A stretch of 44,768 nt of DNA. It comes from Reticulitermes lucifugus. Taxonomy: Eukaryota > Arthropoda > Insecta > Blattodea > Rhinotermitidae. Shown piece after piece: positions 1 to 11,800 of the stretch (its first letter is position 1; each line of letters opens with the position of its first letter). Both the position numbers and the translations under genes were made by a program. The stretch covers positions 1 to 44,768 of the forward strand of contig JAKCWW010003889.1 in NCBI GenBank assembly GCA_026260175.1. The letters run 5' to 3'. The notes under the pieces are model-generated. The model saw only the letters and a list, made by a program, of their open reading frames with translations, made no database searches and was not told the DNA's origin.

Positions 1-60
1 CCTCGACGAAACGAGGAGGCCCAGGCCCATATAGGGCTGTCGAGCCATACAAAAAAAAAT
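1..60 (+). mobile_element. Possible retroelement 3' end with A tail
   Basis: GC-rich sequence containing a short inverted motif (GCCCATATAGGGC) runs straight into a run of nine A at about 51-59. This resembles the 3' end of a LINE or SINE inserted in + orientation. The rest of the element would lie outside the window, so the class is not certain. Confidence 0.3.
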
Positions 61-1254
61 TTTGCTTGAACACTTTTATTGTAAAAGTGAGGGAGGGAGA
101 AAGGAAAGGGAAACTAATTACTGTAGGTCATACAGATAAGAGAGATGGGAAAGGAATGAGGAAGACAGGAAAGAGATAAATGTGCACGCCTCTGTATAAC
201 AGGTAAAAAGACTCTTGAATTTTCAACGACCATTACACTAATATGGACATAATAAATTTGAAGTGAGTGGGAAAAGGAAAGAATTATGTCTAGAAAGTCT
301 TAAACCGATCTATTTCATACTTGAGTTCTGCAAGTAGCCTTACTGTGCACTCATTTAACATAAACACTAAACAGAATTCGATACGGAACCTCATAACGAG
401 AGGCCAACTGGAGAGCAAGACTTATACGCTAGATCGGTTGGTCAGTCACAGGCACTGTATCACATTTTAGAACAATACATTATGAGTGCAATTACATTGT
501 TAATTCCAGTGACAAGATTACAATGTGTATGGTACTTAGTTTTCTTGCAACAAAGTCGAATTCGGTTGATAATTCGGCTTTATCTTCAATATGAATTGAT
601 GTGAATTGATCCAGTAGTCTACTTTTCATATCTCCAATAAATTGTGAGATATCACAGATTAGATTACGTTTTGCAATACATCAGTGAAATGTCGACATCC
701 AATCCAACAATTGCATGTCGAGGGCGGGCGGGAAGTTCACCAGTCAGTCGCTTCGGTCATACAAAGTCATACCTCACTCTGCGACTCTCTGGTACCAACA
801 ACTCAGGTAAGGAAATATTCCGACACACAGGCAACAGCATCTGTTGTGCCAAACCCAGGCTTTTGCTAACAGCAAGGACTGCAACATTAAAATCATCAGC
901 TAGTACAGTCAGACTCCGTATAGCGCCACTGTTTGTTCACTGCAATTTGCGGCGGTGTATCAATGGTGGTGATGTATCTAGCGTAGCGATAAATCGAAGT
1001 GACGTACAATTTGGAATTTCTGTTCACAGACTTCTAATTGACGCTAAGTGAGGGTGGCGCTATGTTGGGGTTTGACTGTATATCTTTCATTATAACGTTC
1101 GATGTTGCCAAGGGTTTTCGATGGCTTAAAAGTGACATCTGTACTGGTGACCCACGTAAACACGGACTGGTATCAGAAAATAATTACGCTGACAAAACCA
1201 GTAGATACGCCAGGATGTGTGATATTCTGGTAGCTGGGGTAATGCAATCAGGAT

Positions 1255-1520
1255 AGTAACTAGGCTACGGGCTGGAAAACCGAGAAATTTTGGTTCGATT
1301 CCGGGTATAGGAAATAAATTTTTCTTGTCTCTGTAGAATCCAGACGGCTGTATTGCCCAACCAGTCTAATACTGGATGGTTATTGGGCCTAAAGCGGCAG
1401 AGGCGTGGAGCTGACCATTCCCATCTAATGCTTAGGTTACAAAGGTGTGGAGATATACCTCCACTCCCCATACGCCTTCATGGCGTGTACAGAGACAACT
1501 TTACATCTTTTGTGAAATTC
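1255..1520 (+). mobile_element. tRNA-derived SINE copy
   Basis: A box-B-like pol III promoter sequence (GGTTCGATTCCGG near 1290) is followed by a GC-richer body containing CTGGATGGTTATTGGGC and a 3' part with GCCTTCATGGCGTGTACAG. The 3' part resembles the end of the SINE at 29925-30172, so the two may belong to related families. Box A is degenerate. Family assignment is from memory of insect SINEs. Confidence 0.5.
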
Positions 1521-1919
1521 TGTGTTCATGACCTGCAGCCAGAGAGGCTTGACGTAATTACAAGTGGCGTGCCATTTAACTTTGGTGTTGAACTGACAGT
1601 TCTACAATTACCGCGTTTCCGTAACAGATCGCAGGTCGTGTCGTCACCCTATAAACGTGATTCATAGACTGCAAATTTCTTTGGTCAACAACACGGCATA
1701 CAATAAATTTCCGACATTTCGCAGGACCAACTGTCTGCATACAAACAAACAAATAAATAGGGAGCAGTAAGTTTCTCAGAAAAGTCTGTAATTTCTTCCC
1801 AAAACTCTTGTTAGTTTTCCGACAGGACACGGTGTTACAACCCCCAAGGTTCATCTTCGTAGGAACCTCAAATCTGATAAAGTGTATCATATAGTGCAAT
1901 GGTAAATTCACCCTAGAGC

Positions 1920-2090
1920 AGGACATCAAGGCCCAGAGTGGGGGTAGAGGTATAGCTCGGCGCTAGATGGGGGTGGGTCTTCAACGCCACGCCCCGGCCA
2001 CTTTACCTCCGGGAAAGAAATGCGGTACCCATTGCACAGGAGGCTGGGTGAGCCCCAGGGCCGGCCTAGTGTAGTGGTATATATATTTAT
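1920..2090. repeat. GC-rich dispersed-repeat fragment
   Basis: This segment is far more GC-rich than its surroundings and switches abruptly to a TA/TTTA-rich tail at about 2075-2100. It has no open frame of note. It looks like part of a dispersed element, perhaps another SINE body on the - strand, because its reverse complement resembles the 3' portions of the nearby SINEs. Confidence 0.3.
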
Positions 2091-2404
2091 TTATTTTGTA
2101 TTTTCAGGGAGCCTAAATGTATTAATGCAGAAGTTATCCGGTTGCTAAAAATTTCACCAAACTTATTTAGTGACACTGAGCAGGCTCTTTCAGCGGTAAC
2201 ACGTGTAACAAGGTCGTGCAAATCTACTGCCATCTGTGCAGTTGTATGGGAAAAAACTCTTTGACTCTCAGATTTTTTGTCACACATACTTTGTGTACGT
2301 GTTCTCTGCATTTTCAGTTCCTAACTGCATGTAGATACCGTCTCCAAGTTTATTTTTGCATTAGGCCTAGACATTTCTCAAACCAGTCCCGTATTTGATT
2401 TATT

Positions 2405-2720
2405 GTATTCAAGCGGTGACGGGTCTGAATCCCGTCCGGACCACCGTACATCGTAACTAAGCATGTCATGGCTCTGCCAGTCGATCTCGGCGAATTCTGG
2501 ATGGTATCTTCAAATAAGTCACGGCGAATATCCTCCCTTTTCGATGATCCATGACCTTCACATTGCATGCACAAGGTACGCTTATCCGATTCCATTCCGG
2601 ACATGTCTCTTGCTTTTTCTCAGTCCATCCAGACGAATGCTAGAATAGAACTTACAACAGGCCACGGCCACGCCCTCCCAATTCCCCACCTGTATTCGTA
2701 TTCCGCTTCTTGTTTGACGC
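2405..2720 (+). mobile_element. Degenerate tRNA-derived SINE
   Basis: A box-B-like sequence (GGGTCTGAATCCCGTCC near 2420) is followed about 200 bp later by CTCAGTCCATCCAGACGAAT and a pyrimidine-rich CCAATTCCCC segment. The same body recurs at 6205-6436 (TCCTCAGTGCCTCCAGACAC), marking a shared, diverged SINE family. Confidence 0.5.
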
Positions 2721-2966
2721 TAAATAACGCGCTCACTTCACGCATCATCCTTAAACAAAAGCAGGAAATAATAAAACCGAAGGTCGTGACTGGCACTCTT
2801 GCTTCGTATTAGGGAGAAACTCTAGTTCGAGTCTGTACAGGCAGACCTTCGCTCCTGATTTTTATCAATTCCTCCACAAATTTCTGGGATAACACTTTAA
2901 ATTAGGCCAAAAAATCTTCTTCTCACAAGCTTAACAAGTAACAGTTTACAATCATCCTCTCACTCT

Positions 2967-3230
2967 TTTTTTTTTGTGGTGCAACAGCCCAGCTCGGGCC
3001 TAGGCCACCTCATTGTTGAGGGTTTTAGATCACACACAATTAGACATGCGCGCGCGCGGTATGACTGCTCTGAACGAGTGATCAGCTCATTACAGAGGCC
3101 GCTACCTACACAACACACAACAAACACAAGAGACGAACATCCATGCTCTCAGTCGGATTCTAACCCGGTATCCCAGCAATCCAGCGACGGCAGGCCTACG
3201 CCTTAGACCGCAAGGCCACAGGGATCATCT
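2967..3230 (-). mobile_element. tRNA-headed SINE on the minus strand
   Basis: Read on the - strand from 3230, the element starts with a tRNA-like head (GGCCTTGCGGTCTAAGGC, then GGGTTAGAATCCGAC as a box B). Its body ends at a run of T on the + strand (about 2967-2976), which is the poly(A) tail of the minus-strand copy. It includes a short CG alternating run near 3048-3058. I could not find an exact target-site duplication. Confidence 0.6.
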
Positions 3231-4984
3231 CTTTCTTCATTTGGTGCTACATGATCCTGTTCCTACAGCGGGTTATTAAATAAGCAGAGAAAGCCTTAGT
3301 TGGGAGAGTAATTAAATTACACGATGCTGTGTTCGTTGCATCAAACAGATGCTGTAGTTTTTGTATGACAGTACAGACATACGGACTCACAACTATACCT
3401 AGAGCGTAGTTTTGTTAAGTCTAAAAGTCACTTTCGTAAGTGATTTTAATCAAACTTAAATTTACTAAACGGGTATTCTCTCCCTCCTGCCACCCCCCCC
3501 CGACCAACCGGACGGTTAATAAAGTTATAATGATTGTTGTAAATTAGAGCAAAAAAGGCTGTTCATGGCCTGGAACTGAGCGTTTGGGTTGCTTTTTGCG
3601 CACAGTTCTGAAGTCAGAACCTACCAATTGGATAATGACGCTGATTGAGACATTATGTTGCCATCACTGCGTAGTACGGAATGTACAGTTACAATTACAA
3701 GGAACACGATATTAAATTTAAAAATCAGGACATTATTTTGGGAGGGGGGGGGGAGGAGCAGTGAGGGTCGTACGTCTCGTAAAAGACCTCGAATAATTAG
3801 CGCCGCAAACAATATTTGATATTATCCTAAGCCAGTTAAATCTGCTTCATATACCTGCAGTCCATTTCCCTTCAGGGTCTGACAATTAACACTGGGACAT
3901 GAAACACAAAACAGTTTTAGGTCTGCGGCGGCCTGTTTGCTATGGTCTGCCGAACACTAAACTTGGGCTCTCACAACCCATAGTGCCACACATACTCTGT
4001 CAAATTTCGTTCCCCTTCTAACATCGTGTCATAACACACACGCTTTTATTTACGAGGACAATGACAAAACTTCACAGTTTACTTCTTTCTTCATAATTTT
4101 GTAACATATGTTAATTACGTATTTATTTAAATCATATTTTACTCCTTTCTTGGACATAATGATTTAAAATTTACATCAATGGTTTAATTCAGCCCGCGCC
4201 GTTAGAATGTGCAAAATCCGTTTTAGTACTATTTTTATACTTATACCTTTTCTTGTCAAATTACCTTTTTACTGGGGTTTCCTTAACAAAATTTTTTTCA
4301 TATTTCTTTTTTTCTATAACGGGTTCTTTTTCGTTAAGTGTTGTATTAGATGTACTCCTTAACACAAATTACGGCCCTAATTATGGGCATCCCTGGGACA
4401 TTTTATACAGTATACACGCAGTTTCTGGAGTAATTAGGAGTTCCCACGTTGGGAAGACAACGGTTCCATTCAGCATTGCTGTGAGTCAGTTATTCGCTGT
4501 CACCAGGAGGCTGCAGGAGCTATGCCATTGACGCGCATTTGAAACACTTGAATGTCTTTACCTGTTATTGAAATTAGTGGTGTGTAACTAGTAATCGAGG
4601 ATTGTGTATAGTGTCTTACATCCTCAGTACGGACATTTATAATGTATGAGAAAAACTTCAACACTTAAATGTTTTAGGAATATGAGACTGGTAGGGACAT
4701 TCCATCATACGTGTATGAGCAGCGTTCAGTGTAATGTAATATTGTGTTGTGTTCCCGAGCAAGTTAGCACAACGACAGCATGTAAAACGTGTATTGGGAT
4801 GTGACAGTTTCGTGATTTTTCTCAGACATTCCGTGAAAACAACCCGGCAGTTAATATAGGCAACATCACTTCTGAATCATTCTGAATTCACTACTCATCA
4901 AATTCGGCGTAAAATGCCTCTGCAATTGATACGGCATCTTTAAGTAACCGAAGAATAAACAATTTTACGTTACATGTTATAGGT

Positions 4985-5125
4985 CAAGAAATTCATATAG
5001 AGTCTTGATCTAGAGAAGAGACCTCTTGGGAGATCTAGACATAGGTGGGAGGGAAACACAAAAATGGATCTTGGAGAAAAGCGGCGTGAAAATTTTGACT
5101 GGGTAGAAATGTCCTAGAGTAGGAT
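4985..5125 (+). pseudogene. LINE reverse-transcriptase C-terminal remnant
   Basis: Conceptual translation in one frame reads PLGRSRHRWEGNTKMDL followed by GEKRRENFDWVEM. This matches the C-terminal signature of a widespread insect non-LTR retrotransposon ORF2 (typically [15 protein letters not shown]). Only about 45 codons remain. Other copies lie at 11700-12045, 12535-12990, 16790-17125, 26530-27350 and about 42000-42260. Confidence 0.65.
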
Positions 5126-5722
5126 CTACTGAAAAGTATTAGTAAAACCACTGAGAAACATTTTACAGTAGAAGAAATTCCTTGAACCTCTTTCAGCGCA
5201 TCAGTTTTCAGGATGTCACGTTAACTGGCAATAATGTCACCCCCCCCCTCAGGATATCGTAAGCCCGTAAAATTGGTATTACTGAGGAAAATAAAATGTG
5301 CGCAATTGGGGTGGGCTCAAAGGCCTGATATCCATAACAAGGTTTATGAAAATCCATAGTTGGTAATTGGTTCCAGAAAAACAGATACACGGATACAAAT
5401 GCATGCATAACACTCACACACACACACACACAAGAATATTATACTTAAGTCTCCTGTTCTCAAAAGAGATTGTTGCTGGTCATTATCTTCAGCCAGATAA
5501 ATCCAGTCTACACCTTCCCATTCTATTTCTTTGGGATCCATTTTAATAATATCCCTGTGGAGGGGTCAAGTGGACGACTGCCGTTTTGTTACGGTAGGTT
5601 TTTCCTCTTGAATTTCACTATTCTGTATTGCATGCCAGGTGTGTAGGTACACCAGAGCCATCCTAAGAGACCTGGGGTATTTAGAAACCCTATTTATAAA
5701 CTGGGGTGCATTTATTTTTCAG

Positions 5723-5821
5723 GTGTTAAGGAGAATAGAAAGCCTAATGACGGCCACTGTGGATCCAGCCTTCCAGGCAATACCTAATAACAGTACTGGC
5801 TTCTTGATATGGAGGATAGAG
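5723..5821 (+). CDS. qua: Villin coding exon 1 (5' UTR tail, start codon, residues 1-25)
   Basis: The acceptor TTTATTTTTCAG ends at 5722, then 24 untranslated bases precede ATG at 5747. The exon encodes [10 protein letters not shown]...FLIWRIE and ends at a consensus GTAAGT donor (phase 0). FLIWRIE matches the LQIWRIE at the start of villin G1, and the short N-terminus matches the family, which supports this ATG. The start context is weak (C at -3). An upstream non-coding exon is implied by the acceptor. Confidence 0.9.
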
Positions 5822-8800
5822 GTAAGTAACACAATCCTTATATGGATTATCAGAGGCCAGAATGGTCAACTAATTAAAATGAGATTTGTAAAACAGGTAC
5901 AAAATCACAATAAAAGAACAAGTACTTTATTAGGAACAAACTGAAATTCAAGATGAAATTAAGAACTGATTGCAACTGGGAAGTGCAAACTGCTGTTTAG
6001 TTTGTAGTCTTGTATTTTCATTTTTCCTCTGTGAGAACATGATGCTATAAAACTCCAATTTGAACTTCTGTTTAGCATGCCTGTGAAACTTGGGTGTTTA
6101 TTTTGAGGGGAAAGCACAGGTGTCTTAGAACAAAGTTTTGAAGAGAATATTTGAATCTCGAGGAGACAAACTAGTAGGGGGATAGCTGAATATCACAGTC
6201 AAATGGGTGAAACTACTGCTTCATCTTTTGGAGAGTCTGAATTCAAATCCTGACTTAGAAGTTTCATAGTTTTCCTCAGTGCCTCCAGACACATGCCAGA
6301 ATAATACCACAAATTAGGACATGGACATTTCCTTCCACATCCTTTCCAATTCATTCATTAATCATCCTATCATTTATTGCTATATAGTTTGAGCTACAGA
6401 TAGTGTTGTTAAGTGTCATAAATAAATAAATAAACAGAGGCATGGTGAATGTTACATATAGGAGAATTGTAACTGGTGTGCTTTAGCTGACATTGTGTTG
6501 TAATGTAAAGAAAGATAATTGGCTGTGACATAGAGCATGAATGGAAGGAGCAAGGAAAAGTAGAGAATTTTTGTCAGGAAAACTTTTGGGAAGTGGTCAT
6601 TTGGAAAATCTGTAATAAATATGGGAGGATATTGTTAAATAAACGTGAAGGGAACAGATTGTTGAAACGTGAGTTGGACTGAAGTTGCGAACCAAAAGGA
6701 CCGATGGTAAGCTTCTGTTTTATTGGTGTTGAACCCTGGAGTTCTAAGTACAAGAGTTAGTTCTGGTTATTTAACACAGGAACATGGACATGATACCTGC
6801 ATGGCTTAAAATTAAAAAGTACCACTGTGATATTCAGACAACATTGAAATAAATATGCAGTTATTTTTCTGACAGTTTCCACTGCGTTAGAGACACTGAT
6901 ATTCTTAACAAATGAATATGTGAAAATTATATTTTTGATATGTCTCTGAGAATTAATGCTTCTATCTTTTTCTTATGTGACTAGGTAATGTGGAGTTATG
7001 ATTGATAAGCAAGATCAAAGAGCTAGAAACAGTATTCACTGATAAGGTCCATATTAATCTGCAACTCATACACGGTCAAAAAGATTAGCCCAGATACTGA
7101 TAAAATTGGTAGTCACTTGTTTGGTGCAAGATAAATGACAATGTGTGAGCATTTAAGCCGTTATGTAAATGCATAATTGTGCCTAGATTGGTAGTTCATG
7201 GTGTGGATCATTAACACCTTAGGGTCACATAAAATACATATTTCAGAGAGTGCTTACTTCCACAATTATGAAATCTTCATCTTACATTTCTCCCAGTTTG
7301 ACAAATATTTATTTAGGCACAATTAATACAATATGATGTTCATGTAACAATTATTCTATTAGGTGCTTAGAACAGCATACTGTTATTTTTATTATTAAGT
7401 ATCATCTTTACCAATAATTCTTCAACAGCTGACAAATAACATGTTTTCATTATGAGATCTGCATCCTGCATGTACTATCACTACCTATCACATCAGTGAT
7501 TTACATAATTTCATTTCCCCAGTGCTCCACAATCAAATTTAATTCATCTACCCTCAATGCTATATAATCTTAGCAACTGACAGCACTGTTAAACAGAACA
7601 CTTCAGTTGACTCCACTTTACTCAGCACAGAGTTACAAGCAGAATTCATAAAGTCTGCTTTCCTGTTGTACTAAACACAGTTGCATATTTGGGCTGCAAC
7701 TTCCACCCATAAATCAAAATTTTAAAAACACAGAACACAGATTTTGTAGACATGATGATATAAAAAGTTTTTCATGATTCACTCTTCAGCCAAAATCAGC
7801 AACTGAAATCGGCTAATGACTAGTATGTTAAAATTTTTAAAAATAAAATACTTAGAATGGTTTAGATTAGACTAAAAAACCAAGAAGATTAAACCTTCTT
7901 ATTTAAATTAGGTCATGGCACATGTAGTTAGGCCTATGTCCGTATGTATACAAATGCAGCTGCAAACAGTGTTATGTTACAATTGTATTTAAGACACGAT
8001 TTTTATAGCATAACTTTTAAAATCAAACATAAATTATATACAGCCTCGGGGTCAGCTGCCCCCCCCCCAATGAAAAATTCTGGGTGCACACCTGAGGGGT
8101 AGACTTACAAATTCGCGCGTCCGCCATGTTGTTACTACTTATTAGAAGAAATTAAAAATTATGGCATTAGTGTTCCAAAATTTAATAATAATGTTAACAA
8201 ATTTTATGCAAATCAGTATACTAATTCAAATTTGAAATGGACAGGAACATGCACATATGAACATACATGCAGGATGCAGATCTCATAATGCTATATTTTT
8301 TTTCTGTTTAGTAGGAACGGTGGGCTAAAACTAGCTCAGCATATAAAGAAATGTACTTAATATAAAGCAGGTGTAACCTGAAATTAGGAGTACACAAATC
8401 CCAGGAAGCAGCTCATCAGAGTGAATAATTTTGTAAGGTGGCGCCTAATAATTAGTAATGTTGTCCGAAATGCTTCTTGTAGGAATCTTTTTAGAGACCT
8501 TAATATACTCCCACTACCATGTTTATATATAAGTGAATCTATATGTTATACAAAATCAAATATTGAAAAGATGAAGTTAAATGATGAAATCCATGACCAT
8601 TGTACGTGCCATAAATCAGATCTTCATGTTCAGTTCTGCAGAACTACTCTTTTTAAAAATAATGTTGCAAATATAGGTATTAAATTATACAATAAATTGC
8701 CAAACAATGTAAAGAAATCAGAAAAGTTACAGAAATTTAAAAGAAAGCTGAAATATTTTTTACTGCAACATATCTTTTACTCTGTGGATGAATATATGTT

Positions 8801-11800
8801 TTTTTTATATTTTCTATCACTTGTTCATTAATATGCATGTTTTGTTGTTTAGAACCCTGTAAGGGAGGATATTAATATTTGAAATCATGAAGGTATATTG
8901 TAATGTTGGTTGTATCTTTTCTGTGATTTATGATATGTGAATTGATGTCTGATGAACTGTACGAGTATGCTGTGTGTAATGAATTTGACGTGTCTGCTGT
9001 CATATGTGTGACTGAGTGGACTATAAAATAAAAATATAAAAAAAGAAATATTTGTGGGTCCTCAATATGTATATTACTTCATGTCACCCACATGGCTCCT
9101 AGAATTTTGAGGTGGCTCCTACATATTTGGAAAATTTTTACACCCTCCCTTAAATGTTTTACTATTTCTACACTCCGATTTTTAATATTAAGTGAGGTTG
9201 ATGTAAAGTTAATATATTACTTGGTCCCACTTCTTCTGGGATGTGGCACCATATCTTATAAGAATGGAGACGTCAACTGCACTGCTGCAATAACCTAAAA
9301 ACTTGCATGTATATTACTTGGTAACACTACATCATGGATGGATAAGATTTCGTTATTTTAATTCTCCATATTATACAATTCTGCAGAAGGTTGTGTGTTC
9401 AATACATTCTACTCTCTCTAACAGAACCTGAAAGTAGTGCCTGTCCCTAAGAATCAGTATGGCACTTTCTTTGAGGGGGACTCTTACATTGTCTATGCTG
9501 CATCTGAGTATGGAAAACCTGTTGCAGCAGATTCCAAGGTAAGTTGCAATAATCATGCAATTAAGAAATTCTACTTGACAATGTGGATGATTGGTGAATA
9601 GCTTAACAGTCAACTGAACAGCTTGATTATGTGCAGTTCTTACATGTCAAGCAACAAATGTAATTCAAATCTTAAAAATTATACTGTGAATTGTGAATTT
9701 TTATTTATCTCAATTCATCCTCAAGGGTTACAAGCACCAGGGATATAGATATTGTCAATGGTATATATAATAATACTTACATAATGAATAATACTGAAAT
9801 AATAATACTGAAATGTAACCTAACCAAATTTTGATAATGGCAAACAAGATGTAATGAATATACTACCATGACTGTTTCTTGACTCAAACAGTGGCATTTT
9901 CTTCACATCAGATACATTTAGTGTTCTGGAAACAGACAACGGTATTTTCTCTACACCAGATGCAGTGGTTATACTGGTATGACACTCATTTACATTAACC
10001 AGATACATCATATAGAAATGAGATTAGCGCTGGATTAGGAGAGGCTTTGCTTCTCCTTTATTCAAAAACATGGAAATAATGGATAAATTTAAATATGTAT
10101 TGGGAAGAACTTCAAATTCTTTCACAAGCCCCAAAGTGGAAGTTTTACTGAGGACCCTGTAAATAACATGTTAGGGCTATGGACTCACACATGTCCTGCC
10201 ACAGCCTGTGCAGATTCATGGAGTGCCTGAAGTCCACATTCACTTTTGGCTGGGCAAGGACACCACTAATGATGAGGCAGGTGTAGCGGCATACAAAACA
10301 GTGGAGTTGGATGATTATGTTGGGGGAGGTCCCATCCAGCACCGTGAGACACAGGGCAATGAGTCAGCTCGGTTCAAGGGATACTTCAAGACAGGCTTGA
10401 GGTATGATTTACTGGAGAGGCACCAGAAATACTTTTAATTTACTACTAATGTACTATGTTCTCTTGTGGAACATAATTTATCACAAAAATACTACCTACT
10501 TAAATTTAAATTGTTTAATTATTTACACAAGGCCTTGGTATTTTAATTTCTCAAAACAAAATGAAAATGTAGGGTGGATTTTGAAATACATTCAAAAACT
10601 ATGCACAAACTCACAAAAAAAAACATGTACGAATGGTATTTATATGCTCTCTCTTTTTACCCCCTCCTTATCTTAAAATGGATACATTGGTGTACCCAAG
10701 GTTGGGGCGGCTAGGCTGCAGCCCCCCCCCCAAAAAAAAAGCAAAATTTAAAGAACGCAGCTTTTGTAGACACGATTATATCAAAGGCTTAATGTGATCT
10801 ACGCTTCAGCCTCAATCAGCCACTGAAATAGGCTGATGACTAGTACATTGGATTATTGAAAAATATAATAAAAACTTATGAATATGTAGATTTTTTCTTT
10901 TTCAGTTAGTTTTAATTTTCCCTGTAACCTAACTAGATGTCGGCCCACAAATTTTGACATGATTTTCATAACATAGTTTTTAAAATGAAACATAAACTAT
11001 ATATAGCTTCAGGATCAGAAACCCCCCCCCCCAAAAGAAAAACTCTGGTTGCGCCTATGAATGGATAGGTAGGTCGCTTTGTCGCCATCATTACTATAAT
11101 AGCTTTAAATTGAAAATAACTACCAGAAATTTAAACTGCAGATCATACAGATCCCTACATTCAGGACTCAGCATTGTGACTCCCTATGGAATGCAAAACA
11201 GACTTACCTAACTCATACTTTCCGTATAGTGACCCAGCTTCTGCTGTCACAGAGCTGAGTCTTGGACTATGGCTCTATTTTGAATGGCCGTGAGACTGGC
11301 CATCCTATTCAGATAAGTGACATGCCATAAACTTTTGTCATTCTTATTGGCAGGTTACTGAATGGTGGAGTCGCTTCAGGTTTCAACCATGTTACTGACA
11401 CATTCACACCCCGTCTTTTCCACATCAAGGGTAGGCGTTCACCCACAGTGACTCAACATCCAATCTCTTGGGAATACTTCAATAGTGGTGATGTGTTCAT
11501 TGTGGACACAAAGGAAATTGTGTTTGCCTGGATTGGCAGGTCTGCCAATAACATGGAGAAGCTGCAGGCTGCCAAGGTTATGAATAGAAAAAGTGTTTTT
11601 TTCAGTATAGTATTACTTTTCCTAAATAGTTATAAATCAAAGAATTCTGCACCTACCAAGGTCTTTTGTTTGTATTTCTGTCAGAAGTCGATTCAAAAAC
11701 GTACTGCTTACCAAATGATATCTGGGTGATCAAATCAAGGAGAGTAAGATGGATAGGGCATGTGACACATATGGGGAGAGGAGAGGTGCATAGAGGATTT

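Larger units (their letters stand above)
1..5722. other. Upstream region without a recognised gene
   Basis: No open frame here looks like a known protein; the longest (644-1051, 135 codons) has no recognisable domain. The region holds several SINE/LINE fragments (listed separately), a poly-C run near 3485-3500, a poly-G run near 3741-3752, a CA repeat near 5417-5432 and AT-rich stretches. Because the first villin coding exon has a splice acceptor just before its start codon, an untranslated first exon and promoter must lie here or further left. I see no convincing TATA box or initiator and do not place them. Confidence 0.7.
5822..9424 (+). other. Villin intron 1 (3.6 kb)
   Basis: Longest villin intron. 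It contains a SINE (6205-6436), one copy of an unnamed 0.4-kb repeat (7682-8092) and a 5'-truncated LINE (about 8300-9046). The remaining sequence is AT-rich, with no other coding potential seen. Confidence 0.85.

Noticed and set aside
644-1051. 135-codon open frame upstream of villin
   Set aside because: No domain, mixed composition and overlapping frames; adjacent to SINE sequence.
8421-8831. 136-codon open frame as a host gene
   Set aside because: Its sequence is the C-terminal tail of a LINE ORF2 protein followed by an A-rich tail; a retroelement fragment.
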